Source: Casuarius casuarius (Eukaryota; Chordata; Aves; Casuariiformes; Casuariidae). Taken from it: 64,000 bases of DNA. Where the stretch lies: positions 496,001 to 560,000 of the forward strand of contig PTFA01000038.1 of NCBI GenBank assembly GCA_003342895.1, in the 5' to 3' direction. Shown here one piece after another: positions 38,263 to 51,262 of this stretch. A program made the position numbers and the translations under genes. A model generated the notes under the pieces. The model was not told where the DNA came from, did not search any database, and saw nothing but the letters and a program-made list of their open reading frames with translations. Every line of letters begins with the position of its first letter. Position 1 is the stretch's first letter.

Positions 38263-41200
38263 GTAAGTCAGCTGATGCTTCTTGCTGTTTGTAGTGTTAA
38301 GAAAGAACTGCCTTCCCTTTCTTGTACTTGTTCCATCTTTGTCTTTTTAGATGCTGCTGTTTATCTTAGAGGGTGTCCTTCTTGTCCCTTGAGCTCATAC
38401 AGTTAGGTACATGGTATATATTTTTGCAGGCTATCTGTAAAAGTATGCCTGCATTTTTTTCTGTCCAATCCATTTTAATGCCCAAACAGTGCAAACAGCC
38501 AAGGCTTACAGGCGCAGAGACAGATGTGCACTGCAGCAGCTGCCAGCCTGTTTACCTCCTTCAGGCTTTCACGTGCCTTGATGTGCATGTGATGGGGTCA
38601 CATAGGAAAATGCACAGTGCAATGTCATTAGCTAACTGATCCTGACTCATGCCCACTTACTACAGTACTTCAAGAAGAAAAGTTTTTCCCTTTCCAATGC
38701 AAGCTGAACTGTCAGTGAGAACCAGAATTCTNTGGATTTCTAAACATATAAAAGTGTATACATTATATTATATAAATATATAATAACTCATTTCACTGAT
38801 GATTAGATTGTTCATTTAGCTGATCTGGAGAATTAGAGCAGAAATATTCAGTCTCTATCGAATAACTTCTCTGTCCAGGTCTCTAGCTTTGTAGAAGCAA
38901 AACAATACAATATCAAGACTTCCTAATAAATGATGTCCGTGTGCTTACTAAAATCCTTGCTTTCCTAAGATCCTAGAAGAGTCAGAAGTTAAAGGAGAAC
39001 AGAGCAAAGACCTGGGTCAAAGCACTTCTGCCTGTAATCAATAGCAATATCATTACTTTGTGTTCACAGATTACTGTGCAAGCACAGGTATTTACAATAG
39101 GGTTTAATGATTGCTTTAACATGTAGGGTGTGGGAATGAAGGGTGTTTCTACCCTCTCCCATTTGCTGGCACCAGCATTAGTGTAGCCACTCAGTGGGGT
39201 TGCGTCAGGAAACAGATCCTGAACTAATCATTACTTTTTAATGGGATGGCTTTTCAGGTGGATNAGTCCCTTGATCTGGGTGATGGTGCAACCTCACAAA
39301 CCCTGGTGCTGCAGAAAGGAAGAGACAGGGACGTTCAGCCAAGGGCAGCGGAAGGAAGGTGGCCTGGCCCCTTCTGGCATCAGATCAAACCCAAACAGTG
39401 ATGAAAGAACATTCTTTGAGATCTGTCAGGAAACACTGAGTGCCCCTTCCACTCTTCCTACTTGCAGTATCTTGCAAGATGGGCCTTTAGAGCACAGTCC
39501 AGGTTCCTTTACAGATAAAGAAGGCCTCCCGTTCTGTGAAATAGCATGGATTTTGTGGAGTAAGACAGCCACAATCCTCTAAGTCATTTCTCAATAAAAT
39601 CCTAGTGTACCAAGCTGAGGCTTGAATCCTCATGTCCTCAAATCAGCCCACTCTTGACTTTGGAAACAGTTTTGCTGCATTAATGGGTTCTTATTTTGTC
39701 TGGTTTCTTACTTTCTCTCCTGTCTGGGGTTTTGGGGCAATAGTGAAGTTAATGCAGTGGTGTGATTTTCTCATTTAGATTATTTTCTGCCCATTTAGTA
39801 AGAAATGAAGGAAGAAAGTATCCCTTTCTCGTGCTCAAACCTTATGAGATAAAACTAGAACTAGCACAAAAAACTCTGATTCAAAACTCAGTACATTTTT
39901 CTCCATGCTGCTGTTGGCAGGGATCATTAGACACATTAGATTCTGAGGCAATCTGAAGTACCTATCTTCGTCCTTGAACAGATGATGGTGATCTTATCTC
40001 TGTTACAAACTCTGTGAGGGAATAACTTCTTTCTCACAGTCTAAATAGAAACCCTTTCGATTCCGAGCAAGCCTGGAGCAAGCCTTGTTGCTCTGAAGCT
40101 GGGCATTCCAAAGCTTTGTTAAGAAAGTATTACATGATGTGGCAGATAGATAGTTTAAGACTGTCACTCTAATATGACACTGACTGTGTCTTTGTGCTCC
40201 CATGCCTGCCTGCCTGCTTGTCTTTAGCCACCTCTCGCTGCTTTATGCTTAAGTTCTTCCTAGCAAAGTTGCTTTCTTCNATGTTTGTACAGCACCTGGC
40301 AAAATGAAGTGCTGTTCAGTGGTTAATGTCCCAAGATACTATTACAACACAAATAATAAAGACTAGCCCCTGATTATTCTGTTAATAATCATTTAAGCTT
40401 CATTGTGCACCATCTGCTTGTTTACTATTTGTAAGACAGCCCTAGGCCATTGTGTTGGGTGTACAAACGTAGCAGAGAGACATTTACACTCCAGACAGAA
40501 ACGAGAGATAGGCATAGGGCAGGTCTCATGGGAACAGCTATACTGCCCTGGTCAGCTGCTGAATCATGCACTTCTCATGTTTTCATCCTGGGGTGTAAAA
40601 AAATCACACTCATTGGAACTGAGAGGAATCTTAAGGCTTCAGCCTAAAGCAAGTGTTGGTGATAGGACAGAAACAGTCTGGAGGATGAAGAGAGAAAGGC
40701 AAGGATATAGAAAAGGTTTCCATTTGACCAGTAGAGTTCAGGGTGTGGGGAAAAACAGTTGGATTCAAAGGTAAAAGCCTTCCCAGAACACCTTTCTTCA
40801 GGTGGTCAGGCACTGATCAGAAACTGTTGCTACCAAATTCACCTATTACTTTGCAACCCAAAGCGGAGGCTGTCATTCTTTCCCTGCTCCCCCTGCTAAA
40901 CTCTGTCCACCCTTTCAGCCATGTGATCAGGTTCCCTCTTACTTATTCTCCTAGTCCTGGGAAACCGGTATCCTTCATTGCCTGAGGACCAAGCCTGACC
41001 TGGAAGGACAGATAGGAGCTTCCATCCTGGGTTATAGAATAAGCTGGTCTCGAGCCTTGGGACTGTTCATATGCAGGCAGGCTGAGAAGGGTCTAAAATT
41101 TGGATGTCCCCCTGGGCAAATGCTCATATTGTTAGGCCATTGTGCAAAAATAGGCCTCCACTGCTGTCCTCAGAAAATGCCCTAGCAGGGTGCCCTGAGA

Positions 41201-41601
41201 GATGGAGGTATCCACAGGGGGTACTAGTACTCCCTAACTCCAGTCACTTGAATTATAAATGGGACAGAAGTGGACATGTGAATTTCTTTCTGAAAATGCT
41301 TCTTTCCTCCAGTGACTGTACATGCGGGACAGCCCTAAACAGACATGTCTTAAGACATCCTTCTGTTTTCTTCTTGCTTACTCCTTGTTCAGCACGTGCA
41401 GGTGCTGAACTGTCTTATGGAGGCACCTAATTTCCCTCTCCAGCTAATATAGGTACTTCACTTCCTTCTGAATTGCTCTCAGTCTCCTGCTCTCTCTCCA
41501 CTAAAGGAGATCTTTGTTTGAACTGGGTCATTTTGCAGCAGTTCAGATAACACAGTTGTTCTCTCTTGTGTTCATTTGTATTTTCTCTTTCCTCCCCACA
41601 G
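38263..41601 (+). other. CRHR2 intron (3339 bp), phase 2
   Basis: Donor GTAAGT at 38263 and acceptor CTCCCCACAG ending at 41601. It includes an AT-rich stretch at 38762-38785 and an old repeat tail at about 40277-40366. Open frames at 39241-39582 and 40403-40774 show no domain and I read them as chance. No RNA gene was seen. Confidence 0.85.
40277..40366 (+). repeat. old L3/SINE-type 3' tail
   Basis: The text ATGTTTGTACAGCACCTGGC, then AAATGAAGTGCTG and ATTACAACACAAATAATAAA, resembles the 3' tail of an ancient amniote repeat that reads roughly 'tttgtacagcacctagcacaatgggg...taatacaaataataa' in turtles and crocodilians. Only the tail is recognisable here. Family assignment is from memory. Confidence 0.55.
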
Positions 41602-41737
41602 GAAGGCAGTCAAGGCAACATTAGTCCTTCTGCCTCTGCTAGGCATCACCTATATGCTTTTCTTCGTCAACCCTGGTGAAGATGACATTTCCCAGATTGT
41701 CTTCATCTATTTCAATTCCTTCCTGCAATCTTTTCAG
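41602..41737 (+). CDS. CRHR2: CRHR2 exon: TM6, ECL3, start of TM7
   Basis: 136-bp exon. One base completes the split Arg codon, then [20 protein letters not shown] (TM6), [11 protein letters not shown] (ECL3) and [14 protein letters not shown] (start of TM7). The donor GTAGGA starts at 41738 in phase 0. PLLG is the class B TM6 kink motif that unwinds on activation, and Thr in KAT belongs to the polar network (family knowledge). The loop form [10 protein letters not shown], with LQSFQ, fits CRHR2 (DDLSQIVF, LQSFQ) better than CRHR1 (DEVSRVVF, LESFQ). The donor is weaker than the others (G at +4). Confidence 0.97.
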
Positions 41738-43411
41738 GTAGGAGAGCAAGTTTATAGCTGGTATTAGCTGCTGCTAAAAGGGTCCTGTGTTCTTTAGTAG
41801 TGAAGCTTGTAGCAATGAAGTCCCTGATAGAATTGATAGCAGAAGAGAGTTCGGCTTCGTAGTTCATGCTTACTTAATAGATGCATGCAGCATGTCATAC
41901 GGTGTGCAGCTCTCCTCTCAGGTACGTACCAGAGGGATCCATCTCCCTTAACGTCAGCCATTTATATGTTCAGTCTTCAGATGAAGCTCTTCACCTAGGC
42001 TCCCTCTAGTGCTAGTAGAGAAAGATTATGTTTCATCCCATTCTAAATTGACTGTGAGAGGAGGATGAATCAAAGTCTCAAGGTACCTGTCTCTCTTCAA
42101 TGAGTATAGAGGGTGCTGAGATTTAGACTAGAAGTTGCCAAAGCAAAGGAAAACAACTCCTATGTGTTGGGCTTGCTTGTGTAAGACATGAGCTATAGTG
42201 CCCACCCTCTCATCCTGGCTCTCCTGCAGTGGTGCATACATTCTGCTATTAGACCATAACAACTGTCTGAGGACTCGTATCCCATCTCCTCCTTCCCTTG
42301 AATTTAATAGGAGTTTTGCCAGGATGTATAAGGCAGTGGAAGGTGAGTAATTGCCCCAGCTTTCTGGACTTAGTACAAAGACAGACTGAATTTACTATGT
42401 TTAGCCATGTACTTCTGCTTGGGTGTGTCCTGTGGCTTTACCTCTGCTTTAAGACCTTCTTGAGCTGGGTATAACTGTGTTTGACATTAGCATATTACTT
42501 CTGCAGGAATGGGTGCTCTTTTATTCAGGATATCAAAACAAATACAGAGCACACACACTCTCAAACCNCATCTGTGGCTGTGGGTTCCAAAGGTTTTGAG
42601 CTCTAGATTACTATTTTTACTCATTGCATGTTTACCTTTGAAACCCAGAGCATCACACCAGAAACAGAAGCACAAAATCCAAAAAGAAAAATGACCCTTT
42701 TAATCTATGAACAGTGGGACTTTAGCCCTTACCAGTGAACCAATCCACATTTTTAATTCCATAAAATAAATTTATCTGCTGATGCTTAATGTCTCCAGAA
42801 AGGCCACTGTGTTTATTTTTATTGTTAGTGATATGAAGATGTATGTAGGAAAGGAAGCATGGGGAATCTCTCTGTTATGTAAAAATCATTNCAATCGTTG
42901 CTGAAAGCAAAATGGATGGGACTGTGCTCACAGGTTCAAAAGTGAAAGTGTCATTGTGTCATCATCTGAGCTGCCATTATAGTCATTAAGGTCTAGTCAT
43001 TGCTGTCAATAGATCCTAGAGTGCAGTTCAGCTCCGTGGAACGTAAACAACCTGATTTGATACATTTGCCGATGCACAACCATCTAAGGCCATTTGAAAC
43101 CCGCTCTGGTATCCTTGACATCCGCATGTGAGATGGCGAGGCAGCTCGAAGCTGTAGATATACTTCAATGCAGTTGCCCCTCTGATCAGTGGAATTGCTG
43201 TCTAGACTCTGGCTGTCNCATCTTATCTGTGAGCTGCAACTGGCCTTGTATTTTCTGATGAAAGTGTAGGGTAGAGATTTGGTCTGTCTGGAAGTGGCTG
43301 ATCTCAACAAGAGTATGGTTATGCTCAGGATGATCTCAGGATAAAGCTCAGTCCCCAGTTCTGCATGTTAAAATACTTATCTAGTAACTGACTGCTTTCT
43401 ATTGTTTCCAG
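41738..43411 (+). other. CRHR2 intron (1674 bp), phase 0
   Basis: Shortest intron seen. Donor GTAGGA at 41738 and acceptor ATTGTTTCCAG ending at 43411. It contains a likely reverse copy of an unassigned repeat at about 42050-42150. No open frame of note and no RNA gene. Confidence 0.85.
42050..42150 (-). repeat. possible reverse copy of unassigned repeat family
   Basis: TTCAATGAGTATAGAGGGTG, then CTGAG, resembles the reverse complement of the segment at 60390-60410 (CTGGGCTCCCTCTATAGTCC). The flanking GAGGAGGATGAATCAAAGTC may match the reverse of the 'gattcatctgg' part of that copy. Similarity was judged by eye. Confidence 0.35.
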
Positions 43412-43453
43412 GGTTTCTTTGTGTCAGTATTTTACTGCTTCTTGAATGGTGAG
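43412..43453 (+). CDS. CRHR2: CRHR2 exon: TM7 micro-exon (14 residues)
   Basis: 42-bp exon encoding GFFVSVFYCFLNGE, between acceptor TTTCCAG (ending 43411) and donor GTAAGT (43454). Both flanking introns are phase 0, so the exon can be skipped without a frameshift. It carries the end of TM7, including the Tyr of VFYCF that belongs to the class B polar network. The equivalent 14-residue exon is removed in the known CRHR1d splice form (established for CRHR1); the same event here would be inference. Confidence 0.97.
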
Positions 43454-44742
43454 GTAAGTTGTATCCTCTGCTGTCAATGTAATTAATTCTTGGGAGGTGG
43501 AACCTACCTGACTGCCTGGTTTTAGGGAAATGAGACGTATTTGCATGGGGTTGTAGTCACATCGGTCTGGTGCTCTTGAAGAAATTTCCCTTAATGTGCA
43601 TCTGAATTTCACAGCCCTCTTTGTGGGTGACCTTTGTTCACAAAGCTTTATCAAATGCAGGTTATCACCTGGGAGGTCAGGGCAGAGGAAAGGAAGTCTA
43701 CTCAGATTATAAAACTTTTGTTCCTCGTCGTCCGACTTCTTTGAAGTTTCTCATTAACTCTGAATATGATTTCTGGGCATACATGTGCATTACTTCTAAG
43801 CTGTGCTCTTGTTAAGGATATGCTGTAGGTGACCTATTTTTATAATGGGATTGCCCTGCTGAGTTAAGTGAGTTACTTCTTCTGTGTGGATATCCATCTC
43901 TGAGTGATTAATACCTGTTGCATTTAAAGAAGAGGGTGGGGGACAGGGTTGGTGCTGTTCCTCAGTGTAAATTTTGGGGACTGCTACTCGTGCAAGAAAT
44001 GTCTCACTAACTCCTCTCAGTGTTTGACTTAACACCCTGAAGTGTGAGAGATTTATGTCTTTTCCCCTGCTTGCTCTGCCAGTGTCTCATTTATTTGCAT
44101 TAAGTGTGTCATCTTTGTCCAATTAAATTCTGGGCCTCTGCAGAAATGAATTCCATGTCTTAATTATTCCTGCAGTATCAGTATATTTCACACGTGCTGC
44201 CTTTTAATTTCATTCTGGGCTCCGTGTGTGGTGTTATGAGAAAGAACGGGCATGTCTTCTCACCCAGCTGCTCTGTAACATTTTCTATACCTCAGCCAGC
44301 GAAGTGCCAGTATTTTTCTGGCTTGTCTTCTTATCCTTTCTTCTCCATCAGCTTTGGAGTGATGTGAAAAAGAAGCAACACTGCTTTCTCAAACAAGGCA
44401 CATGCTGGTTTTATAGACTGGCAGTAGAGTATTTTTAGTTCTCTTTCCGACTTCCTTTCAGTGAATTCCNTCCACTCAGTTTGCCTCAATAAATAGAGGT
44501 GAAATATTCCCTGAAATGCAGACTTCTTAGCTGTGGGACTACAGTTACCTCAAAAACTTGCCATGTATCTGAGCTCCTTTGTGATCCTTGTCAGCACACG
44601 TCTTTTCACGTGGCTCTGTGCTGTACCCTCTCCTGATGAGGTTAAAGGCACCAGAAGTTTGGTATGTCCCTTCAGTAGGGCTTGTCATATTCCCCAAGTT
44701 TACACTATTAATACAGAATGAGAGCCTTCCATGGAGGCAGTA

Positions 44743-44790
44743 AGGTTTTTTTGGTTTGGTTTGGTTGGGGTTGGTTGGGGTTGGGTTGGG
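44743..44790 (+). repeat. T/G-rich tandem repeat with G-quadruplex potential
   Basis: Degenerate GGTTT/GGGGTT units. The last part has four G runs of at least three (44767-44770, 44777-44780, 44783-44785, 44788-44790) with loops of 6, 2 and 2 bases. This fits the usual G3+N1-7 quadruplex pattern on the RNA-like strand of the intron. Confidence 0.7.
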
Positions 44791-45689
44791 ATGCGCTTTT
44801 TACACCAGTGACACAGTGAACAGCAGGAAGTGGAACTTAGGCCATCAATTTGACAGGCAATCAGGACTTTGCATTAATCCAATTAACTTTCATTTTGTGG
44901 ACCTAGGCTAGGACCAGTGGGCAGTTCATACTAGGCTTTCATTCTTTTAGCTGTTGTGGGATTATTTCAGCTGTCTTGAAGTGGGCAAAATATCTCCTTC
45001 TTCGCTACAGCAGTCTGAAGTTCTCTCTCCAAAGCCATAAATCAACCTCCCATATGCTGTAACTTAAATGAGTTCAGATATTATCAAGCTGGTAGAAGGG
45101 CAGAATGATTCACCTCATGTATTTCTTCTGTGCCTTGATAACAATCTAATAGCAGATCTGGAATATGATTGCCTTAACAGTGATTTTCCCAGCTATGTCA
45201 CACTACTATTACAGTTTAAATAGGCAGTTCTGTGGGAATCAGCTCAAGGTTAAGATGCCCAGCTTGGCTGTCTAGACACAGGTGCCTGGAAGTGACCTGG
45301 TGTCTGAATTCCATTATAGTCAATGCAGATATAGGTCTTTACTCAATTGCCTACATATAGATGTCTAGTACCATTTGAGAGGCTATAGAGTATCTGAGGC
45401 ATCTATAAGGGTCTGCCAGATATGACACAGGACCTATAGAAGATACAGACCTTCTGGACCGGCANTGAAAAGCCAAGTGGGACACAGTAGGGCTTATCAA
45501 ATGGCACTAGCTCTCCAAGCTACTAATTCAAGCCTATAGTCAATACAGTCAGTACAATCTCTTTCTCATCAACTTTTCCTATAACAGACATCTCTGTTTG
45601 TTCAGCTAGACAATGCTAGACTTCACTGACAGGATGGCCTATCTCTCCAGTGGCTGTAATGCTTGCTTAGATGCTGAGCTCATATGTAG

Positions 45690-45703
45690 ACACACACACA
45701 CAC
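45690..45703. repeat. short (AC)7 microsatellite
   Basis: Seven AC units in intronic sequence. Simple repeat only. Confidence 0.7.
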
Positions 45704-47668
45704 CTGAATCTGTGAGGTAAATCTTCATGATACCCATATGGTTACATCTAATATAAAGCTTCCTCTTGCCTGGCTAAACCATAGCAATTCCCTAACTACT
45801 TCTTTGAGATATATAATAAGAGTAAGTGCCCCAAATATTACAAAGTTGTCTCCTTCAAAACTGTAGAAGGACTTTGGACTCATCTTAAGGTACACAAGGA
45901 ATGTCTTTGAAGTATCATAAAGGTTTAAAAGGATGAAATTTTGGTTCTGTTCCAGCTTCAGCTCTTCATAGCCTAGAAACAAGTAGAAAATTCAATGAGA
46001 TATAAATAACTGTTCTCAAACCCTCTTCTGGGTTTGTGATCACATTGTCCAGAATTACAAAGTTTTTAACTCATAGTGTACAATTATAAAAGCTTTCCCT
46101 ACTGATAGTGCCTATCCTCAGTAGATACTCATAAAGCNTTCTGAAAACAGGCTATGTTTCTCAGATCACATCCTGAAGGCCAAATTACCTCACATTGCAA
46201 AAGCTTGCAGTAAGGCTGTGTCCTGCCTCCTTGTGAAGCGAAAGGCCTGTACAAGCTACACTGCCAACCAAGGCAAGTGTGAAGGCCTTAGTTGTTACCA
46301 CAGCATGTCACCAAAATCTCCGCCTGTGCCAGACCTGCCACATGTCATGTCTTCTTTGACATTTCCAGGGTTTGTCTGTATTCTCCCCTCATTTGTGCTC
46401 TTGTCACTGACATTATTAAACAAAGCAAAGAAATCCTTTGGCCTCTTCAGTGAATTGAGTGGAATTATATGCAAATTATGGAGTGTCACAGATTCTTTAA
46501 AGGTGAATCTGAAGTCCTTCAGAAGGCTTACAAGCCCAGCTGGTGTCCTGAGAATCCATTTATCAGTCTTGATTCCTCCNCATTCTATTAACTTACTTTA
46601 TTCTATTTAACCATAATAACTTACTTTTTTTCCTTTCTCTCTTTTTTTTTATCTGCACTATTTCTTCTTTGCTCAAGTGACCCGTGACCCTTTCTCTGAG
46701 CTGCTGGTTCTATTTTATTTCAATTATTGGTAAAATGTTTTGTGGAGAATGTTTTACAGGAGTCTCTACAAAGACAGATGAATGAGATTTTTACATTCAA
46801 AATTGACCGAAGNCAGTGATCTTTCTTACTGACAGTTCGTTCATAAGGACTGTCACTTAGCATTCTTTGAACACAGTTATGACTGTGCTTGTGTCTTATA
46901 AACCATAGGAGAGGAAGGATCTANGTGAAGTCTAGTGCCTGTGACAGTAGGCAGGCAAAACTGAGCTCCAGATATGAGGTGTGAAAAAGTTGAGCATGGT
47001 GGTTAAGAGGTCAAACTAGATGTATAAAGGTAGGTTCCTTAACCACTCAGTTCCTTAACCACTGGGTCAGGAAGTCTTGTATTTAGCTAAGAGGAATCTA
47101 TGGTCATGCTGCGGGGGAGCCATCCGGCTAAAGATAGATGTCACCACTATAGATGTCTGTGTCTGAGCTAGTCACCTGGACTTTTACAGTCAGTGGAGTC
47201 TTGGGCATTATTTCTGTCATTCAGAAGTGCAGTAAGTCAGATTCATTATGCCCTAAAAATAAAAAATTTTTCCTCATTGCCCACAGAAGGCATTCAGGGT
47301 GGTGGATTAGGTGAAGATTTCTAAATAGTAGAGATCTTTATTTGGTCAAGTTACTCACAACTCTGGCATCTGTTCTAAACCCAGGACAGGTATACCCTAT
47401 CCCAAGGAGTCTTTTTCCATAGGGGTGTAGAAACCTTCCCTTTTTCAGGAAGTCATATTCCCTTATTAGCTTATTTCAGTGCTGTTTTGTAAGTTGATCC
47501 TGCTGGGTTGTGGATGCTTTGTTCTTCTCAAAGTAGGAGCAGTATCCACTGTAAAGGACTTCTCACCTGATCACATACATCAGTTGGTGTTTTGCCACAG
47601 GGCACGTATAAAAGCAATGCTCCTGATGACTTGAAACAAAAGGGAATAATACATATTTGTGTGTATGA

Positions 47669-47882
47669 TAGACTAATTCAAGTTGGAAGAGACTCTTGAG
47701 TCATNTTGTGCAATCTCCTGCTCAAAACAGCTGTCTTGAGATCAGTTGCTCAGGGCCTCGTCCAGCTGAGTTTGAAAATCTCCAAGGACGTAGATGCCAC
47801 AGCCTCTCTTAGCATCTGCTCCAGTGCTGCTCCATCCTCATGGGGAAGACTTTTCCTAATGCCCAGTTGAGCCCATTACAAG
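47669..47882 (-). mobile_element. CR1 LINE 3' fragment, antisense
   Basis: The + strand reads TTCAAGTTGGAAGAGACTCT, GTGCAATCTCCTGCTCAAAA, CAGTTGCTCAGGGCCTCGTC, AAAATCTCCAAGGACGTAGA, GCTCCAGTGCTGCTCCATCC and AGACTTTTCCTAATGCCCAG. This is the complement of the CR1 3' coding end and UTR ('aggttggaagagacctct...ctccagtgctt...ttcctaatatccag'). 5'-truncated, no intact frame. Confidence 0.88.
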
Positions 47883-48342
47883 TGTTTCCCCACAAGCAAG
47901 AAGGTTAACGAAAACTGGGTTTCCTTTCATTTTTTTTTCCTTCCAAGTTATTGGAGTTTCTCCCATACACCTCTATATTCCCTATGAGTTATGCACTGAG
48001 CAAGAGTTCATATATATTGTGTCTCATCTGGAGCTTGTGTTTTCGAGTNGGCCTGCTATTGCATGAATTTTGATTCGCGTTTCACCTGCTGCAAACCAAG
48101 TGATCTCTCTTTGCCTTTCCCTCAGTAGTGGCACTTATTTGGGCTTCTCTCTTCTCTCTGATGCCTGATTTTTACAGCATTTGTAGGAATACAATTATCC
48201 TGGAGATTTCTACACTTCTAGAGAATGTGGTTGGAACTGGTCAAAAGATTTGAAAGTGTCAGTAAGGGCACAGATGGACTGAGATATGAGTAACATGATC
48301 ACACACTCTCAAAACAGTGTCCTGGGAGTCAATATCATAGGG

Positions 48343-48359
48343 TTTTTTTTTTTTTTTTT
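48343..48359. repeat. poly(T) run
   Basis: Seventeen T followed by CCCCCAG. It looks superficially like a splice acceptor, but no exon of the receptor is expected between the TM7 exon and the tail exon, and no conserved frame follows. Confidence 0.75.
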
Positions 48360-48519
48360 CCCCAGACGTTTTTAGAACTAAGAAAGAAGCATCTCTTACC
48401 TTGCTTAGGAGCATAATAAGGTGACTGCCTCTTCTAAAATGCTGTGAGCATTATTTGAAACATTCTTAGTTACACCAGCTCTCAGCTTTTGAACCACCAT
48501 TATTTCAGTCCAAATCCAT

Positions 48520-48590
48520 TGCAACATTGTGAGGCTTATTTTATAGATGAGGAATGGTAAGTTTTCAAATGCTGCAATTTGCTTGAGTCA
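48520..48590 (-). repeat. possible reverse MIR-like relic
   Basis: GCTTATTTTATAGATGAGGA, then ATGGTAAG and TTTGCTTGAGTCA, resembles the reverse complement of the MIR core ('ttatccccattttacagatgaggaa...ttgcccaaggtca'). Short and diverged. Confidence 0.4.
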
Positions 48591-50210
48591 ANTGAAGTCT
48601 CAATTTGACCTAATTCTTGCTAAACAATAGTGAGATACATAGAAGGATGCTCTCAGCTTTTCATACATGAAACTGCTCTTTGTTGTTGCTGTGACACACA
48701 GTCTCTGTGACAGTGTGTTTTCTCGTTATTAACTTCTATATCTAAGCATTGAAAGCCATACTGATTTATGTTCAGTTGTATTTGCAGTACCATAAGTGTT
48801 CCTCAATTATCTCCTATGAAAAGCCTCACATCAGAAGAACAATACAGAAGTATCATCATGCTCTCAGGGCAGCATCCCTATTAGAAGCAGGGATGAAGAG
48901 AACGTCACTCAATCCACATGAGGTCCCAGCAGTGTAAATGAGATCATAGCAGATTTTGCTCATTTAACCAATAATTGCATCACCTGCTAAGATTGTACTG
49001 TAACAAAGACATGAACTGATGAATTGCTGTCTCAGATGTTTTTAAATACTTCAGCTTCTTCAGTTATGACAGAACTGGGTGCTTTAAATGCATGTAATAA
49101 AGCATATAACAGGTAATTCATCCCGCACAATGCCAGGCCTACCCTTATGGCACAAGTAAGAAGGCTAGAAGATCCATTGATCTGAAACTTTAACAATGCC
49201 ATGATCTCAGCTGCACCTCAACCTTTCAGTATTTGATACAGATACCACTAGGTACTGTAAACTCCCAATAATTGTCTGTAGTAAAGCTCGTACAATATGG
49301 TTCACGCATGAAAGTGATCACAAGTTTTTGTCTTTTTGCAAATATGCTAGCTCTGAAGGTCAGCAAAGGTTAAAAGAGTGTGTGCTAGGTAACATCTTGT
49401 AGCTTTCATTGATTTAAACAAACGTGTCCATATAACTTAGAGTATAAATTTGTTGTTTCTCTCACCATGAGCTCTTTGGCCCCCAGATCAGAAGAGATGC
49501 AGATGCACAGTTGTGCTGCTTGGACAGTTCTGATGTTCTCGTGCAGAAGGCAGCACTCCCAGCACTCAAATTGAAGATGGCACATCTTGGTTATACAAGA
49601 TGTCACCATTAGAGNTCTAGGTCCTGATTTTGCTGTGCTTTGGCTTGAGAGTTCAGCAGGGGGATCACTGAAGTGAAAGAATGAAACTATTAAATTGCAG
49701 TCCATGTGAAGAATTGCATATGGGATGAGTTTATTTTCTTATGTTTTGGGGTAGGAGTTTGACCTGGGAATACAAATATCTTCCCTTTTCCTCATTTCCA
49801 CAGCACACAACGTTTCAGACAGATCTAGGAGTAGCTTTGTTGACTGCAATAAGAATTAAGCCCATGGGCCAGGTCTTGAGAGGGTGTGTATCGGTCAAGC
49901 CCCCTTACTGGGGATATGACATTTCATGTCTTAAATATGAATGACTTTCTAAGCTGATACATGTTACACAAGTTATTCTGGTGAACCAAGGGAAAAGCAG
50001 TTTAGATACAGAATTGACAGTGCTCTATGTTTTGTTACTTCTGAAAAATTCTGAAGCTGCTGTGGACAAACCGTGTGTGCCATGGATGGGCATAAGAGGG
50101 CATTGGCACTCGGATAATATAAATTGGCTAGAAACTTTATGGAAAAAAGATGCATCTGTTGGATGCAGAGAACATCTACTAGCCCCAGAGGGCAAAATCA
50201 GCATCAGGGG

Positions 50211-50235
50211 AAAAAAAAAAAGAGAGAGAGAGAGA
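50211..50235. repeat. A11(GA)n simple repeat
   Basis: Eleven A followed by seven GA units. Low-complexity DNA in the large intron. Confidence 0.8.
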
Positions 50236-51262
50236 AGGGAAAGGCAGATGAACTATGAGCAAAGGCAGAAAGAGGATTCTGATTTTTCAAAGAGGCTGGG
50301 CTTCATCTCACCTAAGCTCTGTTTTCAAAAAGATGGGTAGGAGTTAGATGTCTGTGCTCTCTCCATAGCAGTGGGGCTCCTGAAGGTGATTTATGCTATC
50401 ATAAGACAGCAGTGCGCACATTTTCTGGTGTATTAGTCCTGCAGTATCCTGGACAGTGATATGAATGGTCAAACTGCTATTTTATGTTAGAAGCCAAGGC
50501 ATTGTTTTACTTAGTATCCTTGTTTGCTCCAGGAGTCTGCAGGCTGAGAAGACTTTGAACTTCATTCAAGATCAGAACTCAAGTACTGGGCTGTCTTGTC
50601 TTTTCCACTCTGCTTTNCTGTGGTGTTTGAGATCAGTTTGTTATGTTACATTTGAGCTGGATTTGCCAGTGATCAGCATGCATTAGCAATAAAGAAGAGA
50701 GCAGCCCCAAATCTGATCTTTACAAAAACTACTCTCAATATAAATCTAGACCTGCTTAGTTGTTCAGAAAACTGAGCATTGTTTTTCAGTCAATCTTTTC
50801 CTCTCTTTCTGCTTTTTCATGACTGTTTTGAGTCAGAAAGCACATGAGACAAGATTACTCTGTGTTATCTCTAGAATTACATTACGTAGGAATCTGGCAC
50901 CTGAAATAATTTATTGTCATGAGATTTAAAGTGTCTTTTCTGCTTTCACTTAACAGTATATTCTCAGCTGATACATATAAGGGGTGTGTATGTATTTGTC
51001 TTGTGTGCAAAGTTACAGAATTTAGCAGAATTTAAACACATTTGTGACTTGAAAATACATTTAAAACTGGATTTTAAATGGTAAATATAAATGCCATTCA
51101 GAGTTCCGTGTGAACTTGTATATTGGTGAATTGATTTTGCCCTTTATTTTTAAAGGAGTTTTTAACTCTTTCACCAACCTTATCCAGAATGCTTGTAAGC
51201 ACATTTGATTTAATCTTAGTGGTAAAGAGCATCTCTTCACTTCTGAGAAAATTGAGAATGAG

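Noticed and set aside
48343..48366. T17-CCCCCAG as a splice acceptor for an extra exon
   Set aside because: No conserved frame follows, and CRH receptors have no exon between TM7 and the tail exon.
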